Assembly: GCA_946122785.1 (NCBI GenBank)
Contig: CAMGYJ010000002.1
Location: forward strand, 66,613,703-66,677,702
Direction of reading: 5' to 3'
DNA: 64,000 bases
From: Linum tenue
Lineage: Eukaryota; Streptophyta; Magnoliopsida; Malpighiales; Linaceae
Position 1 is the first letter of the stretch, and every line of letters begins with the position of its first letter. The translations under genes and the position numbers were made by a program. The notes beneath the pieces are model-generated. The model was not told where the DNA came from, did no database searches, and saw only the letters and a list, made by a program, of their open reading frames with translations. Below are positions 54,165 through 64,000 of this stretch, in pieces.

Positions 54165-55782
54165 ATGGTTCGGAGAAATCCTTTGCTCCTACTCTCCCTT
54201 TTCTTCTTCTCCGTCAGCACCTCCATCTCTGCAGAGCTGAAAGCGTCTCCTTCGGATCACGGAACGTAAGCTTGAAATATCTGACCCATTGCTCTTCCTT
54301 CATATTTGATTTCGTCGTTTGAGCAACCTATCTGATCGATGTTCTTTCCATTTCTCTCGAGCGTTGAAGCAGCGGGAGCAATGGAGGGTTCCGTCGAAGA
54401 GTTTTACTCGGTTTCAAGGAAACGCCTAGCGGAAGTAACACAACCTTCGATTGCGCTCCTTCCGGGGCCTGCGTACCCTGCCAATACTCAGAGAAGGTTC
54501 GTTCTCTCAGTTTTGCGCTAGTCTTCCTCTGGGATTGAAATTCAGTGTCTTTACCACTGTTTGCTGTTTGATTAGACTAATTCATCGATATCTCGATTAG
54601 TTCCTTCGGATTTATGTTGAATGTGTGGAATAGGAGCTCCTGTGTCAGATCTCTTGTTATTGATTGAGATTTTGTGGCTATGTCCTTAACAAGCTTGGGG
54701 TTTTGTTTCTTTTGCTGTTTGTCCCCTAAATTTCAGCAGAGCGAGCCAAAGTACCGATGCAGTGAGACTGGGTATCGTATCCCGTTGAAATGTGTGGAGA
54801 TAAAGGACGGTGTCAAACTTGAAAAACAAGGAAAATCTAAGAAGAATCGATCTGATCTGGACACGTCTGATGAAAGTAGAAATCAAGAGACTTCTTCGAC
54901 TGAGGGTAGAAATTTGGCGGAGGACTCAAAGAAACAAGATGGCAGTGGATCACAGGCTTACATTACTTACAGAAGTTGTATACCGCCTGTCGATGAAGAG
55001 AAGGTTTCAGTGCTTGGTTTTGAGGTATGTGAATGTCCTTTCCGGCAGGTATTTGATGTTTACTCAACCAGACGGATAGGATGAGAATAAGTATGAGAAG
55101 GGGTTGCGATGAAGATGACCCAAATGACGCTTTGGTTAAAAAAATGTCAATGCAATGAATCAGATTCTTTGCTCTCGTGGCGCTACTTCCGAGTTAGGTG
55201 TACGATGCATTTCTCACTGGTCTTTTGCTCCTCTTTCTCAAGCCATTAGGATCTGCATAATTTTACCCGTTATTGTTCTCCCTTACATAGTTGTGGCTAG
55301 AATGCATGTGCTATCTGTCTAGAATATATAATAAGTTGGTTTTCTCAGTAGATTTTAGACCAGAGTTGTCGAATGTTTAGTGTGTGGTTCAAATGGTATG
55401 CTGAGAGCATTAGTGTCTTGAGAACCAAGTTTTAAGCTCTTCTGGGTTAAGGTGCTTAATACTCGGCCGAATGTTGTTGGATGGGATTCAGCCACACAAT
55501 GTGTCTAGGAAGAGCATAGACAAATATCTCAGCAGTCGGATGATAAACATTCACTTGAGACCTGACAGTTGTTTTCATCCTTACAATTTTGGAGTCAAAC
55601 CGGTAGGTGTTAGTCCAATAATCCAACTTGATATGAAGTTAGAAATTCTGATCTTTGAATCTTTGCTGCAGGGCATTGTGTTGTTCTTCATGGTTGCAAG
55701 TGGTTCATTCGTGTACTACCGGAAGAAGCAGACAGGAACTATGCCAGGTGCAGGTAGAATCCAAATGAACTCTCGGTTTTGA
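54165..55782 (+). CDS. JTB-like type I membrane protein, exon 1 frame conflict
   Basis: Four exons: 54165-54266 (signal peptide MVRRNPLLLLSLFFFSVSTS), a second ending at 54496, 54740-55024 (or from 54737, a CAGCAG tandem acceptor) and 55672-55782; about 205 residues. The lumenal part has CAPSGACVPC ... YRCSETGYRIPLKC ... YRSC, followed by FEGIVLFFMVASGSFVYYRK, one membrane span with a short basic tail. The spacing C-PC...C-xTGY...C...RSC...FEG is that of the animal JTB family (jumping translocation breakpoint protein), so I call it JTB-like; the role in plants is unknown. Exons 2-4 join in phase 0. Exon 1 also ends in phase 0, but the exon 2 frame is closed upstream by TGA at 54365-54367, and every later AG needs two carried bases. 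One base fewer in the A4 run 54240-54243 would resolve this. It may be a sequencing indel, a real frameshift or a mis-placed exon. Confidence 0.75.
54737..54740 (+). promoter_or_regulatory. tandem NAGNAG splice acceptor
   Basis: TTTCAGCAG|AGC offers two acceptors three bases apart; their alternative use would add or drop one Gln just before the YRC motif region. Confidence 0.6.
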
Positions 55783-56378
55783 ACCCTTGCATAGCATGTT
55801 GCGCGGTCCGTAGTATTGTAGAGTAGGAGAATTATATTATACTCCCAATCTGCCTCTTCCAGTCACTTCGATACGTTCATATTTTCACTGTATTTGGAAA
55901 CTTTCCTGTATGTATTGTATCTTTGCTCTTGTAGTTGATGTTTTTCTTGCAATTGATGCTGTATTTAATTGAATCATCAGTACTTTGTAGTCACATTGAA
56001 TGACGAATTTTAGCAGTTTATACAACTTCTGCTTCTCTCGTTCAGATGTGTACAATGTTGGAATTTTGGACCTCTTTGTAGTAAGTGTTGGGCTAGTATA
56101 ACAAATACATTGTAAAACAAAGAATCGCATCTGAAGATCTAACTCTAACCTCTTTCTGAATCTGAAAACAACAAAATCTTCTCTTTTCTCTTAACAACAC
56201 ATCTACATCAATACTGACTGCATCATCAATGGTACACAAAGTGGGCAATCAAATGAGTGTTGGAGCCTGGCGGTGTGTCGGCTGTATGGACAAGAGGAAA
56301 GCAATTGGCGGGGAGGAAAGAAAGTTAATTTAAAAAGTAAATCTTCATAGCTTGATTTTTATTTATGCAAAAATAGAT
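55783..56378. other. JTB-like 3' flank, no further gene
   Basis: Probably 3' UTR followed by intergenic sequence. No coding or RNA feature is seen. Confidence 0.4.
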
Positions 56379-56848
56379 AGGTTGTCAACCCGCGGGTTGA
56401 CCCACGGGTCGACCCAATTTGACCCTGACCCGGTGAGAAAAACGGGCCGCACGCACCCGCCGGGCCGACCGCTATTAGATACCGGGTTGGAGGTCAAATT
56501 GTGTTATTTTTTTCTTTAGTTTGCGAAATGCGCCTATTTTCCAATTTTTCTTTTCGCCTAACTCAATCTTTGGAATACTAAGTTGAACATTTGAATATTT
56601 ATGTTATATAAGTGTGTGTGAATTTTCACTATATGTTAGATCTAAGTACGATATGTTATTTTGGTGTAATATTATATGTTATAACTCATATGTTAGATAA
56701 GATTTGATATAATTTATGAGGATAAGTACAATATAATGACTATTTCTATATTTCCGGGCCAAACCGGGCTAAAACGGTTGACCCATTAACCCTTGACCCA
56801 CTAGCTCGACCGGGTCCGGGTCAGGGTCAACCCGCGGGTTGACAACCT
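56379..56848. mobile_element. inverted-repeat element, AGGTTGTCAACCCGCGG ends
   Basis: AGGTTGTCAACCCGCGGG at the left and CCCGCGGGTTGACAACCT at the right are perfect inverted repeats of about 23 bp, and each is itself partly palindromic (CCCGCGGG, GGTTGTCAACC). GACCC/GGGTC blocks border an AT-rich core. No target duplication is evident, so the superfamily is unknown. Confidence 0.75.
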
Positions 56849-59800
56849 TACTGGAAGGGTAATGTAGCGATTTTCTATCTCACTTCACGGCCATTAAATG
56901 GAAGTTATGACAAAAAGCTAAATTTGTTATGTTTTGATAGTAGAACTGAATGTTTGTGAAAAAAATAATTAAGGGCACATTCGCTAACTTACAATAATAG
57001 AAAGGCATAAAATGCTATTAACCCTATTACGAACAAGTAGCACACCATAGATTCATAAACATAGAATATAAATAACCTTTCATTGAATCATAGAAAGATA
57101 CATAACTAAAATAGAATTCACATCCATAAACAACTTGAGCTAGCTAAACATAAGATAGAAGACATCATCAATAATGAGTAATATCGATGGTGAGGACCTC
57201 CTCATCAAATTCAAGTGCTTCGCCTCCTCTCTAGTCTCTATGGCTCTCCAACTCATGCCCTAGGAGCAGATTGCTGGTGGGTTGTTTTCATTAGTCGTAA
57301 AGTTGTTTCTAAAACCTCTAGTCTAAAACCCTATTTATACTAGTAACATGAGGGTGTTTTCAAGACTTTCCCCCCTACTAAAGTCGACTTAAACTTTCCT
57401 TGTACAACTTGGACTCTGATTCTTTTGGGGTCGAAGCAAAAAGCTTCTAGAAGCTTCAAGAACTTGAGAGCCGAGCGACGGTGGAGACCGTCCATGGGTC
57501 ATTTCTAATTTTCTTCATGGGTTGGGTTGCTTGTGGGCCTAGCAACCTCTTCATGAAATTGAATCCACGACGGTTGGTGTTAAGTAGACCCATTCTGACA
57601 TCGTCAAGGATAATCATGTTGTACTGGGTCTGCTTCTCTGGACCATGAAATGAGTTTCCAATCTACAAATCCTTTTTCCTTTGAGCCCACATGCTTGTAA
57701 TATCATATTCCTTCTTATCCATTAATGATTCATATTCTTTTTGAGTGTATGGTATCCTTGAAAAGCACAAAACAACATCAAAAGTTGTAAAATAATACAA
57801 AGATATACTCACGGTCTATATTAAGCACATAATTCAAATAGTTACGATACTCATATGAAATCATGTAGAAATTACAAAAGATGCATTGATAGAAGGGGGA
57901 AATGTATCAAATATGAGAGTGATAAATACTATAACTGATTCAACCCAATTTATACATATTTATAACCCTTTCTCTTTGTCGTTTGACTTGTGTAACATCA
58001 TCCTTGAAGTCATTTACACTTATGTTTTGTCATGTCTGAGTTTGTTTTGTGCTCTAGCAGGTGAAATTGGCAAAATGATCGAGTGTTGGACGAAAATGAG
58101 CCAAAAAGGGACGAAATGGTTGAAACAGTTCAGGATAATGGTTCACGACATTTCTTCACGGTCTCACGACTTGGAAGATTTAACCAAATAGTAAACATCA
58201 AATGATCCCAAGAAGAGCAAGACGTTTCAAGGGCATTTTCAGACCTCACGGTCTCGGGGCGTGAAGATTTCAACCAGGTCGGGAGGTGCGTTAGTGAAAT
58301 AGTGCACATTCGATCGACATCACAGTTTTTCTACAAAGTTCATGACGTGACGGGCAACCGTGAGCTCTGCGCTTCTGGCTATAGAAGGGAGAAGAATCAA
58401 ATTTGAAAGGAGAGGAGTTTTAGAAAGAGTAATTGGAGTTTGACTTATTCCCTCACTAGAGTGAGTGATGAACATAAAAGAGATTGGAGGAGATTTGAAG
58501 TACTAATTACCCAAGGAAACTTGATTTCATCTCCAAGAGCATCCCAACCGGCCAAGGAGGAAGATCTTCTCATCATGGTGATTGTCTTCTTATTTTTGGT
58601 TGTTTTTTTCACTCTAGCCATGGAGTAGTTCGCCAATTGACTAGGATGTTATAGAACCCTAGTTTATTATGTTGTAGTTGATTGATTGTGAACCCTATGC
58701 TTTGATTTGCACGTTGATTAATATTGATTTGTGAATTATTCATGGAATTTGAAGGTTCCTAATCACTTCCTCCCATTTGGGGCTAATTAACTAGTTGAGA
58801 GAATACATCCTTAGGCTCTATTTAGAGCATTGTCAAATCAACACTTGGGGTCTATGAATGAGTGTGATTAGATTCCTTGTGTCATATAGGATCTTTATCC
58901 AATTGTTGGAGTAGTGTTGGCTGCCTTAATTGCCTAGGTCGGTTGTTTGGTACGCCTCTCCAAATTGCGCAATTGAGCGGGATAGGACAATTGGAATTGA
59001 ATGTCCTATCTATATTAGAGCTCCCCTATGCTAAGTGAAGTTTCCTCGATTGAATTCAACCTCAATTTACTTGTTAGTTAGTTTAGTTTAGTAGTTAAAA
59101 CAACAATCGGATTGCTAGATAATGCTTAGTTAATCGAAGTAAGGATAGATAGACCGCCCAAGTTGATATTTTGAAATACTTGCTCTATACTACACACGGT
59201 TGAAGGTTGCACTTGACCTTTGATCGAGATAGTTGTAGTTAGGCACGAGTCAATAACATTGGAATTTTCCCATTGATACAAATCTGCCGACTGGCTTTCT
59301 CCTTCTTCTCCTGCGAAGCTCTCCTATCAAACCTCCAGTGCAGTTCTCAGTTCTCACCATTGTTGTGGCCAAAGACAATCTACAAATATATAATAGCAGA
59401 GTTGAGAGTAGTTATTTAGCGTTTAAAATTTTCTCTAATGAGAGCGAACGTAGGAAGGATAAATTTGTATTCACAGTTTTTATTTCTCATTCATAAAAAA
59501 ATACACCAATCATGGGATTTGAACCTAGTCTGTTCAGACAAGAAATAAAAAATTACCAATTACACTAAATGAATCAATGTGTTCTCACAAAAAAAAAATC
59601 AATGTGCCAATTTAAACTTAAAACATATAAAAACCTAAAATCTTAAAAATTTGATGATTTAGCCAGCCCACTAAGTATTTCTTAAATGTTTGATATTTCG
59701 CTTTTCATATTTTGATTACTTTAATTCGATTTTAACAATTAATTTAACTATTACATAGACATATATATTTTAAAAAATTTAAAAATTTTAGAATAACATT

Positions 59801-59937
59801 ATAAATATGGTATATTCAAATAATATCTCGACCAACAGATTAGACGCCAAACTAGTTCCTCGTAGCAAAAGGAGATGAAAGAGACATGAACTTATCTGTT
59901 CGGTGGGAATTGTGATACTTGGTTTATCCCCGTAAAC
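56849..59937. other. decayed retroelement-like and intergenic DNA
   Basis: The 35-bp segment at 56992-57026 is shared with 52866-52903. From 57000 to 59300 the composition is balanced and non-coding, with LTR-like stretches, but no LTR pair, primer-binding site or polyprotein motif could be read. ORFs at 57886-58191 and 58440-58628 match nothing. After 59400 the DNA is AT-rich. Confidence 0.4.
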
Positions 59938-60641
59938 TAGGGATGACAATGGGTCAGGTTGGGTCGGGTTTTGCCAAACCCAAACCCATTGGTTTATTCG
60001 TGGAAAAAACTCGGGGTAAAACCCACTGGGTTTGGAAAACTCAAACCCAACCCAACCCTTTGGATATCTGCGGGTTCATGGGTACCCATGAGTTTTTGTC
60101 GTAACAAATTTACAATAACAAGTTCCTATCAAAATAAAAGTCAAATATCAATCTCAATACAAATTATGCATATATACTATATAGAACACCATTTTAGAAA
60201 ATTCAAGCAAATCACAAATTAACCATACAAACTGTTCAACACCAATATAGAAAACTCAAGAAAATTGAAGCAAATCACAAATTATCCATAAACAACATGA
60301 TTAATTGAAAGCTTCTTCCTCCTTGTTTATTAAACTTCTTCACTCTCCACTCGATAATATCAACTTCATTTTACACAATTAGAAAGAAAAAATTAGACAT
60401 GTTTCCACAAACATAAAGAAGATTAGTTGTTTAGAGTATTAAATATACCGGAAAAATTAATTATATGGGTGTGGGCGAGTACCCATGGAACGGGTGTACC
60501 TAAACCCAAACCCAACCCGATAAATAGTGAACGGGTTTATACCCGAACCCGGCCCAAAACCCATCAACATGAATTTTACCCGCGTTGACCGAATTTGATC
60601 GAATAAGGTATCCGTGGATTCGGATTTTGTTGCCATTCCTA
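59938..60641. mobile_element. hAT-like element, TAGGGATGACAA ends
   Basis: It starts TAGGGATGACAATGGGTC and ends TTTTGTTGCCATTCCTA, an imperfect inverted repeat. Flanks CCGTAAAC (59930-59937) and CCACAAAC (60642-60649) agree at six of eight positions, fitting an old 8-bp duplication. Terminal GGGTTGGGTCGGG and TAAACCCAAACCCAACCC blocks surround an AT-rich core without coding capacity. It ends about 110 bp before the rps14 leader exon. Confidence 0.78.
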
Positions 60642-60749
60642 CCACAAACTAAAGACTAAACAGGTATAGGTCTTCAACTTCACTTGTCCAATCAATTGGG
60701 CACTCAATAGTAATTTTCCCATTAAGCATCAATTGTAATTGTAATTTGT

Positions 60750-62037
60750 AACTCCCGATTTCTTCTTCCTTCTACTTCCAATTCCCTCGCCAGCCGGCAG
60801 CCAGAGAGCTATCTCGCTCATCCTTATCGCTGTTACAGAAAACCCTCCTCACTCCGCCGTTTGCTCTCCTCCTTCTCTCCCCTTCCCACCGCAGGCCTCT
60901 CTCCTCCTCGCCTTCATCCGACTCCTCTGAAAACCCTAGCCGCCGCAAGCCTCACTCTTCCTCTCCGCAGCCGTGGTCTCCTCCTCTTCCAATCAACCGC
61001 AGTCGCCTCCGTAAGTCCCTCGATTTTGCTGAACTGATGATTGATGAGGAATGCAGTGATCTGGAGTTAATTATGCTTTCCCGACAAATTGAGAAGAGCA
61101 GGTTGTTTACCTCTATAGGACTCAAAAGAACTCAGGAAAACGGCTCCCTTTTTTTTGTCGTCTCCATCTGTTTCTGGCTTTCAGTTTCCTTTCCAAGTAG
61201 CTAAATGCATTGATTGAACTCATTTCTGTTTCTAGTTCAATTTCATACTGCAATTGTTTGATTCTGCATATAACTATTGCACTGCATCAGGTAAAGGTTT
61301 CCCAAACGGACACTGCAGCATTATCTCTGGTTTCCTACAAATGTGTCTAGGTTAGTTGGTTGCTAGTGCAACGTTGCTTGATGCTATGAAATATGTCCAG
61401 GTTCCAGGGAGGATGGTGATTAACTTAAACTATACCCATTTTATGTCTATGAAATGTGTGATTAAATTGTCAATCAGCTCTGGAACGATTATCAAGCTGA
61501 ACTTTTAGTTAATACTCTTAGACTCGAACATTGTCTTTACTTGGCGTTCTTTTCCATTTCTCACGTCTCCGTTGCTTTTCTCTTCTCAATTACTTCTTAT
61601 AGTTTTTTTCAACTCCCAGAGAAGGGAAGTGATGTGTCAATGAAAGTTTGATTTCTTGATTTGGAGTGTGGCCGTGTGGGAATGGGTTATACGAATAAGC
61701 CCCTTCTGATATCATTTCCGGAGGCAGATTTATTTTGGCTGCAAAGTATATACTAGAATGATTGATAGAAAAACTTAAGATTCCCAATTGTAGTCACTAC
61801 ACCATTGCAATTGTGGTGTAAAAGTACAGAGTATCAGTACGTACAGGGAAATCACATCTGGGATCTTTGTATTGTGATATGGGAATGGGTTATACGAATA
61901 CGATTGCAATACATAGATGTATTCGTATATAATTTTCATGAATTTTGGATTGTGATCAGATGGAAGCATTTTGTGTTCAAAGTGGGGGACTTTTAACACT
62001 GGTTTTCTTTCTTTTTTTCATGGTTTGCTGGGTTTAG
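60750..62037 (+). promoter_or_regulatory. non-coding exon 1 and leader intron of the uS14m gene
   Basis: A pyrimidine-rich stretch from about 60760 to 61010 contains no ATG at all and ends in GCCTCC|GTAAGT, a strong donor. The acceptor TTTAG at 62033-62037 precedes exon 2, which starts 18 bases before the uS14m ATG. The intron is about 1027 nt, and long leader introns often raise expression in plants. Inside it GGGAATGGGTTATACGAATA occurs twice, about 200 bp apart (61678 and 61879). Confidence 0.7.
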
Positions 62038-62055
62038 GTTTGGAGAACTGGTAAG

Positions 62056-62364
62056 ATGTGGGAGGACGAGCCGAAGTGTATAAAAGATCACAACCGCCGG
62101 TTGCTGGCAGAGAAATTCGAGCTGAAGAGAAACCTGTACAAGGCTTTTATCAGAGACCCTGAACTTCCGAGCGAGCTGCGCGAGAAACTCACCGCAAAGC
62201 TCTCCAAGTTGCCAAGAAACAGCTCCTTCACTCGAATCAGGAATCGATGTGTCTTCTCTGGTCGCCCCCGTGGTGTTTACGAGTTCTTTAGAATGTCTCG
62301 TATTGTCTTCCGCACACTGGCAAATCAAGGGATGTTGAATGGTGTGAAAAAGGCTTCTTGGTGA
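62056..62364 (+). CDS. rps14: mitochondrial ribosomal protein uS14m (S14), nuclear gene
   Basis: The 102-residue protein [20 protein letters not shown]... carries the S14 signature [20 protein letters not shown] followed by [15 protein letters not shown] and ends GVKKASW, as in plant mitochondrial S14. It is a small-subunit protein near the decoding-site head and acts in the mitochondrial matrix. The gene sits in nuclear DNA between transposons and has a leader intron, so it is a transferred mitochondrial gene. Alignment by eye begins near the organellar N-terminus: there is only a short MWEDEPKC stretch where a cleavable presequence would be, and exon 1 has no ATG. Import must then rely on internal signals, or on an N-terminal exon I have missed. 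The reading frame is intact. The zinc-binding cysteines of some bacterial S14 forms are absent, as usual for this class. Confidence 0.93.
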   Translation: MWEDEPKCIKDHNRRLLAEKFELKRNLYKAFIRDPELPSELREKLTAKLSKLPRNSSFTRIRNRCVFSGRPRGVYEFFRMSRIVFRTLANQGMLNGVKKASW

Positions 62365-62802
62365 TCGAGGAGCCCAATCGCAGTACAGTTCACTCTCCTC
62401 CACCAGCTTGGGTGACACATTGGTAAAAGGATTCTACAGTTTTGTAGGAATAAATTCAGTTGGCTGACTTTCTGTAATGCTGAAATTGATTATTTTGATG
62501 ACTAGCCTTTCTCCTTCACTATTTATCAGCGCAGATGTGATAGTACTTGAGAATGATTCATGATCGATTGGTGGAAGGAGCCATGCTGGTGTTCAATAAT
62601 TCACTAACATGTTCAGAAAATCAATGTTAAGAAAATGAGTTATGTCAGGTTTCTATCCAACCACACTACCCTTGCAATGCAACTGAGTCTTGTAGTGTAG
62701 TAAGGAGCCATGCAGGATCCGGAATGTACCATAATTAGTTCCAAGATTTGCTCACAACAAAAGGCGTACTAGACTTAACCGGAAAAAGTTAATCTGCTAA
62801 AA
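62365..62802. other. 3' flank of the uS14m gene
   Basis: Probably 3' UTR and intergenic sequence; no second gene is seen. Confidence 0.4.
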
Positions 62803-63150
62803 TACATGAACTAATATCCAAGTACTAAAGTATCTAGAGAGCACAGACTAGTATTCAAGGTTTGCTACCCGATATCCACCATGAATCAACTATTATCCCA
62901 AATCCACAAACTAATATCTAGACAACACAGATTAGTATCCATACAGTACATAATTACTATCCATATTATACATAAGATTATCCAGATAACACATAAGAGT
63001 ATCCATATTGAATACTAGTTGGTTGATTGTGGATATTAGTTGATATCTGCCATCTGGATTCTAGTTTGTGATGTTTTGAATACTAGTCTCTGCTATCTAG
63101 ATATTTAGTAAAATCAATAGACTTGGATACTAGTTCATACATTTTGGATA
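62803..63150. repeat. long imperfect inverted repeat, ACTAATATCCA units
   Basis: The left half (ATGAACTAATATCCAAG ... GTATCTAGAGAGCACAGACT ... TAGTATTCAAGG) returns reversed in the right half (TGAATACTAGTCTCTGCTAT ... CTTGGATACTAGTTCAT). Within the arms ACTA(A/G)TATCCA-type words repeat about ten times. This is a foldback or MITE-like structure without a clear target duplication. Confidence 0.75.
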
Positions 63151-64000
63151 TTAGTTAGTAAATACTAACAACTTATGCAGTTAGCAGAATAACTAGGCTG
63201 GACTTAACCATGGTAAAAGAAACCGGATCGTACCGGCCGGTTGAACCGGTAAAACCGGAAACCGGAGCATGGACGATACGGTAGGCTGTTTGTGGACAGA
63301 ATATCGTGCCGGCCGGTTTATCCGGTTTAAACGGCACAATCCGAAATATCGCCCGGTTTTGGTCTAACCGGGCTAGGCTTTTGGGAAGGGAACGGCGACG
63401 TTTTTTACACACGAAAAAAAAAAAAATCGGCCGAAGGCCAAAATTCAAAACCCTATCTCTAAGCCAAATCGAACGAAACGAAAAGTAGGAGCATTCTTTT
63501 CTTTCTTCCTAGCGGCTGCCGACCAGGAAGAAACCCCCGTCGCTCCTCCTCTTCTCCAGTCTTCCTCTCGTGACCGGCGACTAGGAACCGTTGAGCCGTG
63601 ACCAGCGACCCGCGACCGGCGGCGAGGCCAACCGCCGCGATCCCTGCTTTGCTCGCTCCAACGACCGCCGACCTGACTGGCGACCAGCGATTCCTACTCT
63701 GCTCCTCTCCGCCGCTTCGCTACTCCTCTCCACCGCTTCGCTGCTCCTCTCCGCTCCTCCTCGACGGTCGCCAACGCAATGCTTTCTTCTTCTCCTTCAA
63801 ACTAGCTAGTGTTGTCACAGTGTGTTTTCGATTATAAGTTCTTCTGTTAAGAGATCTTTGGGTTGAGAAAAGATTACTTTGGCTATTGCATGGAGAAATT
63901 GATAATAAAAAAAAGGAGAAGACCAGAGCTTTAGACTGCTCTGGATAAGTCGGAGAAGAGGGAGAAAGAGAGAAGGGAAGTTTGTGGTGGGTGGTGTCTT
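63151..64000. other. CCGGTT-rich repeat and CT-rich tract, no gene recognised
   Basis: Between 63220 and 63380 ACCGG/CCGGTT words recur in both orientations (GTACCGGCCGGTTGAACCGG and GTGCCGGCCGGTTTATCCGG), suggesting another small inverted-repeat element. From 63490 to 63800 the strand is CT/CG-rich, like a leader or promoter, and could belong to a gene starting beyond the window. ORFs here are Arg/Pro low complexity. Confidence 0.4.

Overview
The window is nuclear DNA of a dicotyledonous plant. The evidence is GT-AG introns, nuclear-type tRNA genes, plant-specific protein families (TORTIFOLIA1-like, BIR pseudokinase, SHAQKYF MYB, the plastid biogenesis factor CCB4), fragments of plastid and mitochondrial DNA, and many plant-type transposons. 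The DNA between genes is AT-rich. The species cannot be named from the sequence; a rosid is a reasonable guess from the gene content.

Six genes are well supported. In order they are: a TORTIFOLIA1-like microtubule-binding protein (13.8-16.7 kb, +, 4 exons); a family 92 glycosyltransferase (23.6-25.4 kb, +, one exon); CCB4, a chloroplast factor for haem attachment to cytochrome b6 (26.5-28.3 kb, -, 8 exons rebuilt here); a SHAQKYF-type MYB factor (36.5-37.7 kb, +, 3 exons); a BIR3-like LRR receptor pseudokinase (49.5-51.3 kb, +, one exon); and a nucleus-encoded mitochondrial ribosomal protein uS14m (62.1-62.4 kb, +, with a non-coding first exon). A seventh locus (54.2-55.8 kb, +, 4 exons) encodes a small type I membrane protein with the cysteine pattern of the JTB family; its first exon does not join the second in frame. 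A small ORF at 40.1-40.5 kb (-) is plausible but unassigned. A tRNA-Trp gene and a tRNA-Val gene face each other at 28.4-28.8 kb, just upstream of CCB4. The genes do not form an operon or a pathway. The set TOR1L, GT92, CCB4 and BIR3 does recall two paralogous segments of Arabidopsis chromosome 1.

The rest is mostly transposon material. From left to right: a nuclear plastid insert with trnR-ACG (1.4-1.7 kb); a hAT-like element (5.2-5.75 kb); a 5'-truncated, frameshifted LINE (8.3-11.7 kb) abutting a broken plant-mobile-domain gene (to 12.45 kb); an LTR remnant carrying a Mutator-like element (18.1-20.3 kb); a Mutator-like MITE and a hAT-like palindromic MITE (21.2-22.2 kb); a mitochondrial SSU rRNA fragment (33.9-34.05 kb); a long inverted repeat (38.9-39.7 kb); a three-level nest of hAT-like, CACTA and MITE (41.2-43.8 kb); two Mutator-like elements with the same ends, one of them nested in another MITE (44.5-44.9 and 47.65-48.94 kb); a Tourist-like MITE directly upstream of the JTB-like gene (53.66-54.09 kb); and further inverted-repeat elements at 56.4, 59.9 and 62.8 kb. 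For many of these the target-site duplication can be read directly, which fixes the element borders to the base.

I see no prokaryote-like defence system, CRISPR array or other clearly new molecular system. The most useful leads are the nested elements with exact borders, the shared-terminus Mutator and hAT families, the JTB-like protein, and the presequence-less uS14m.
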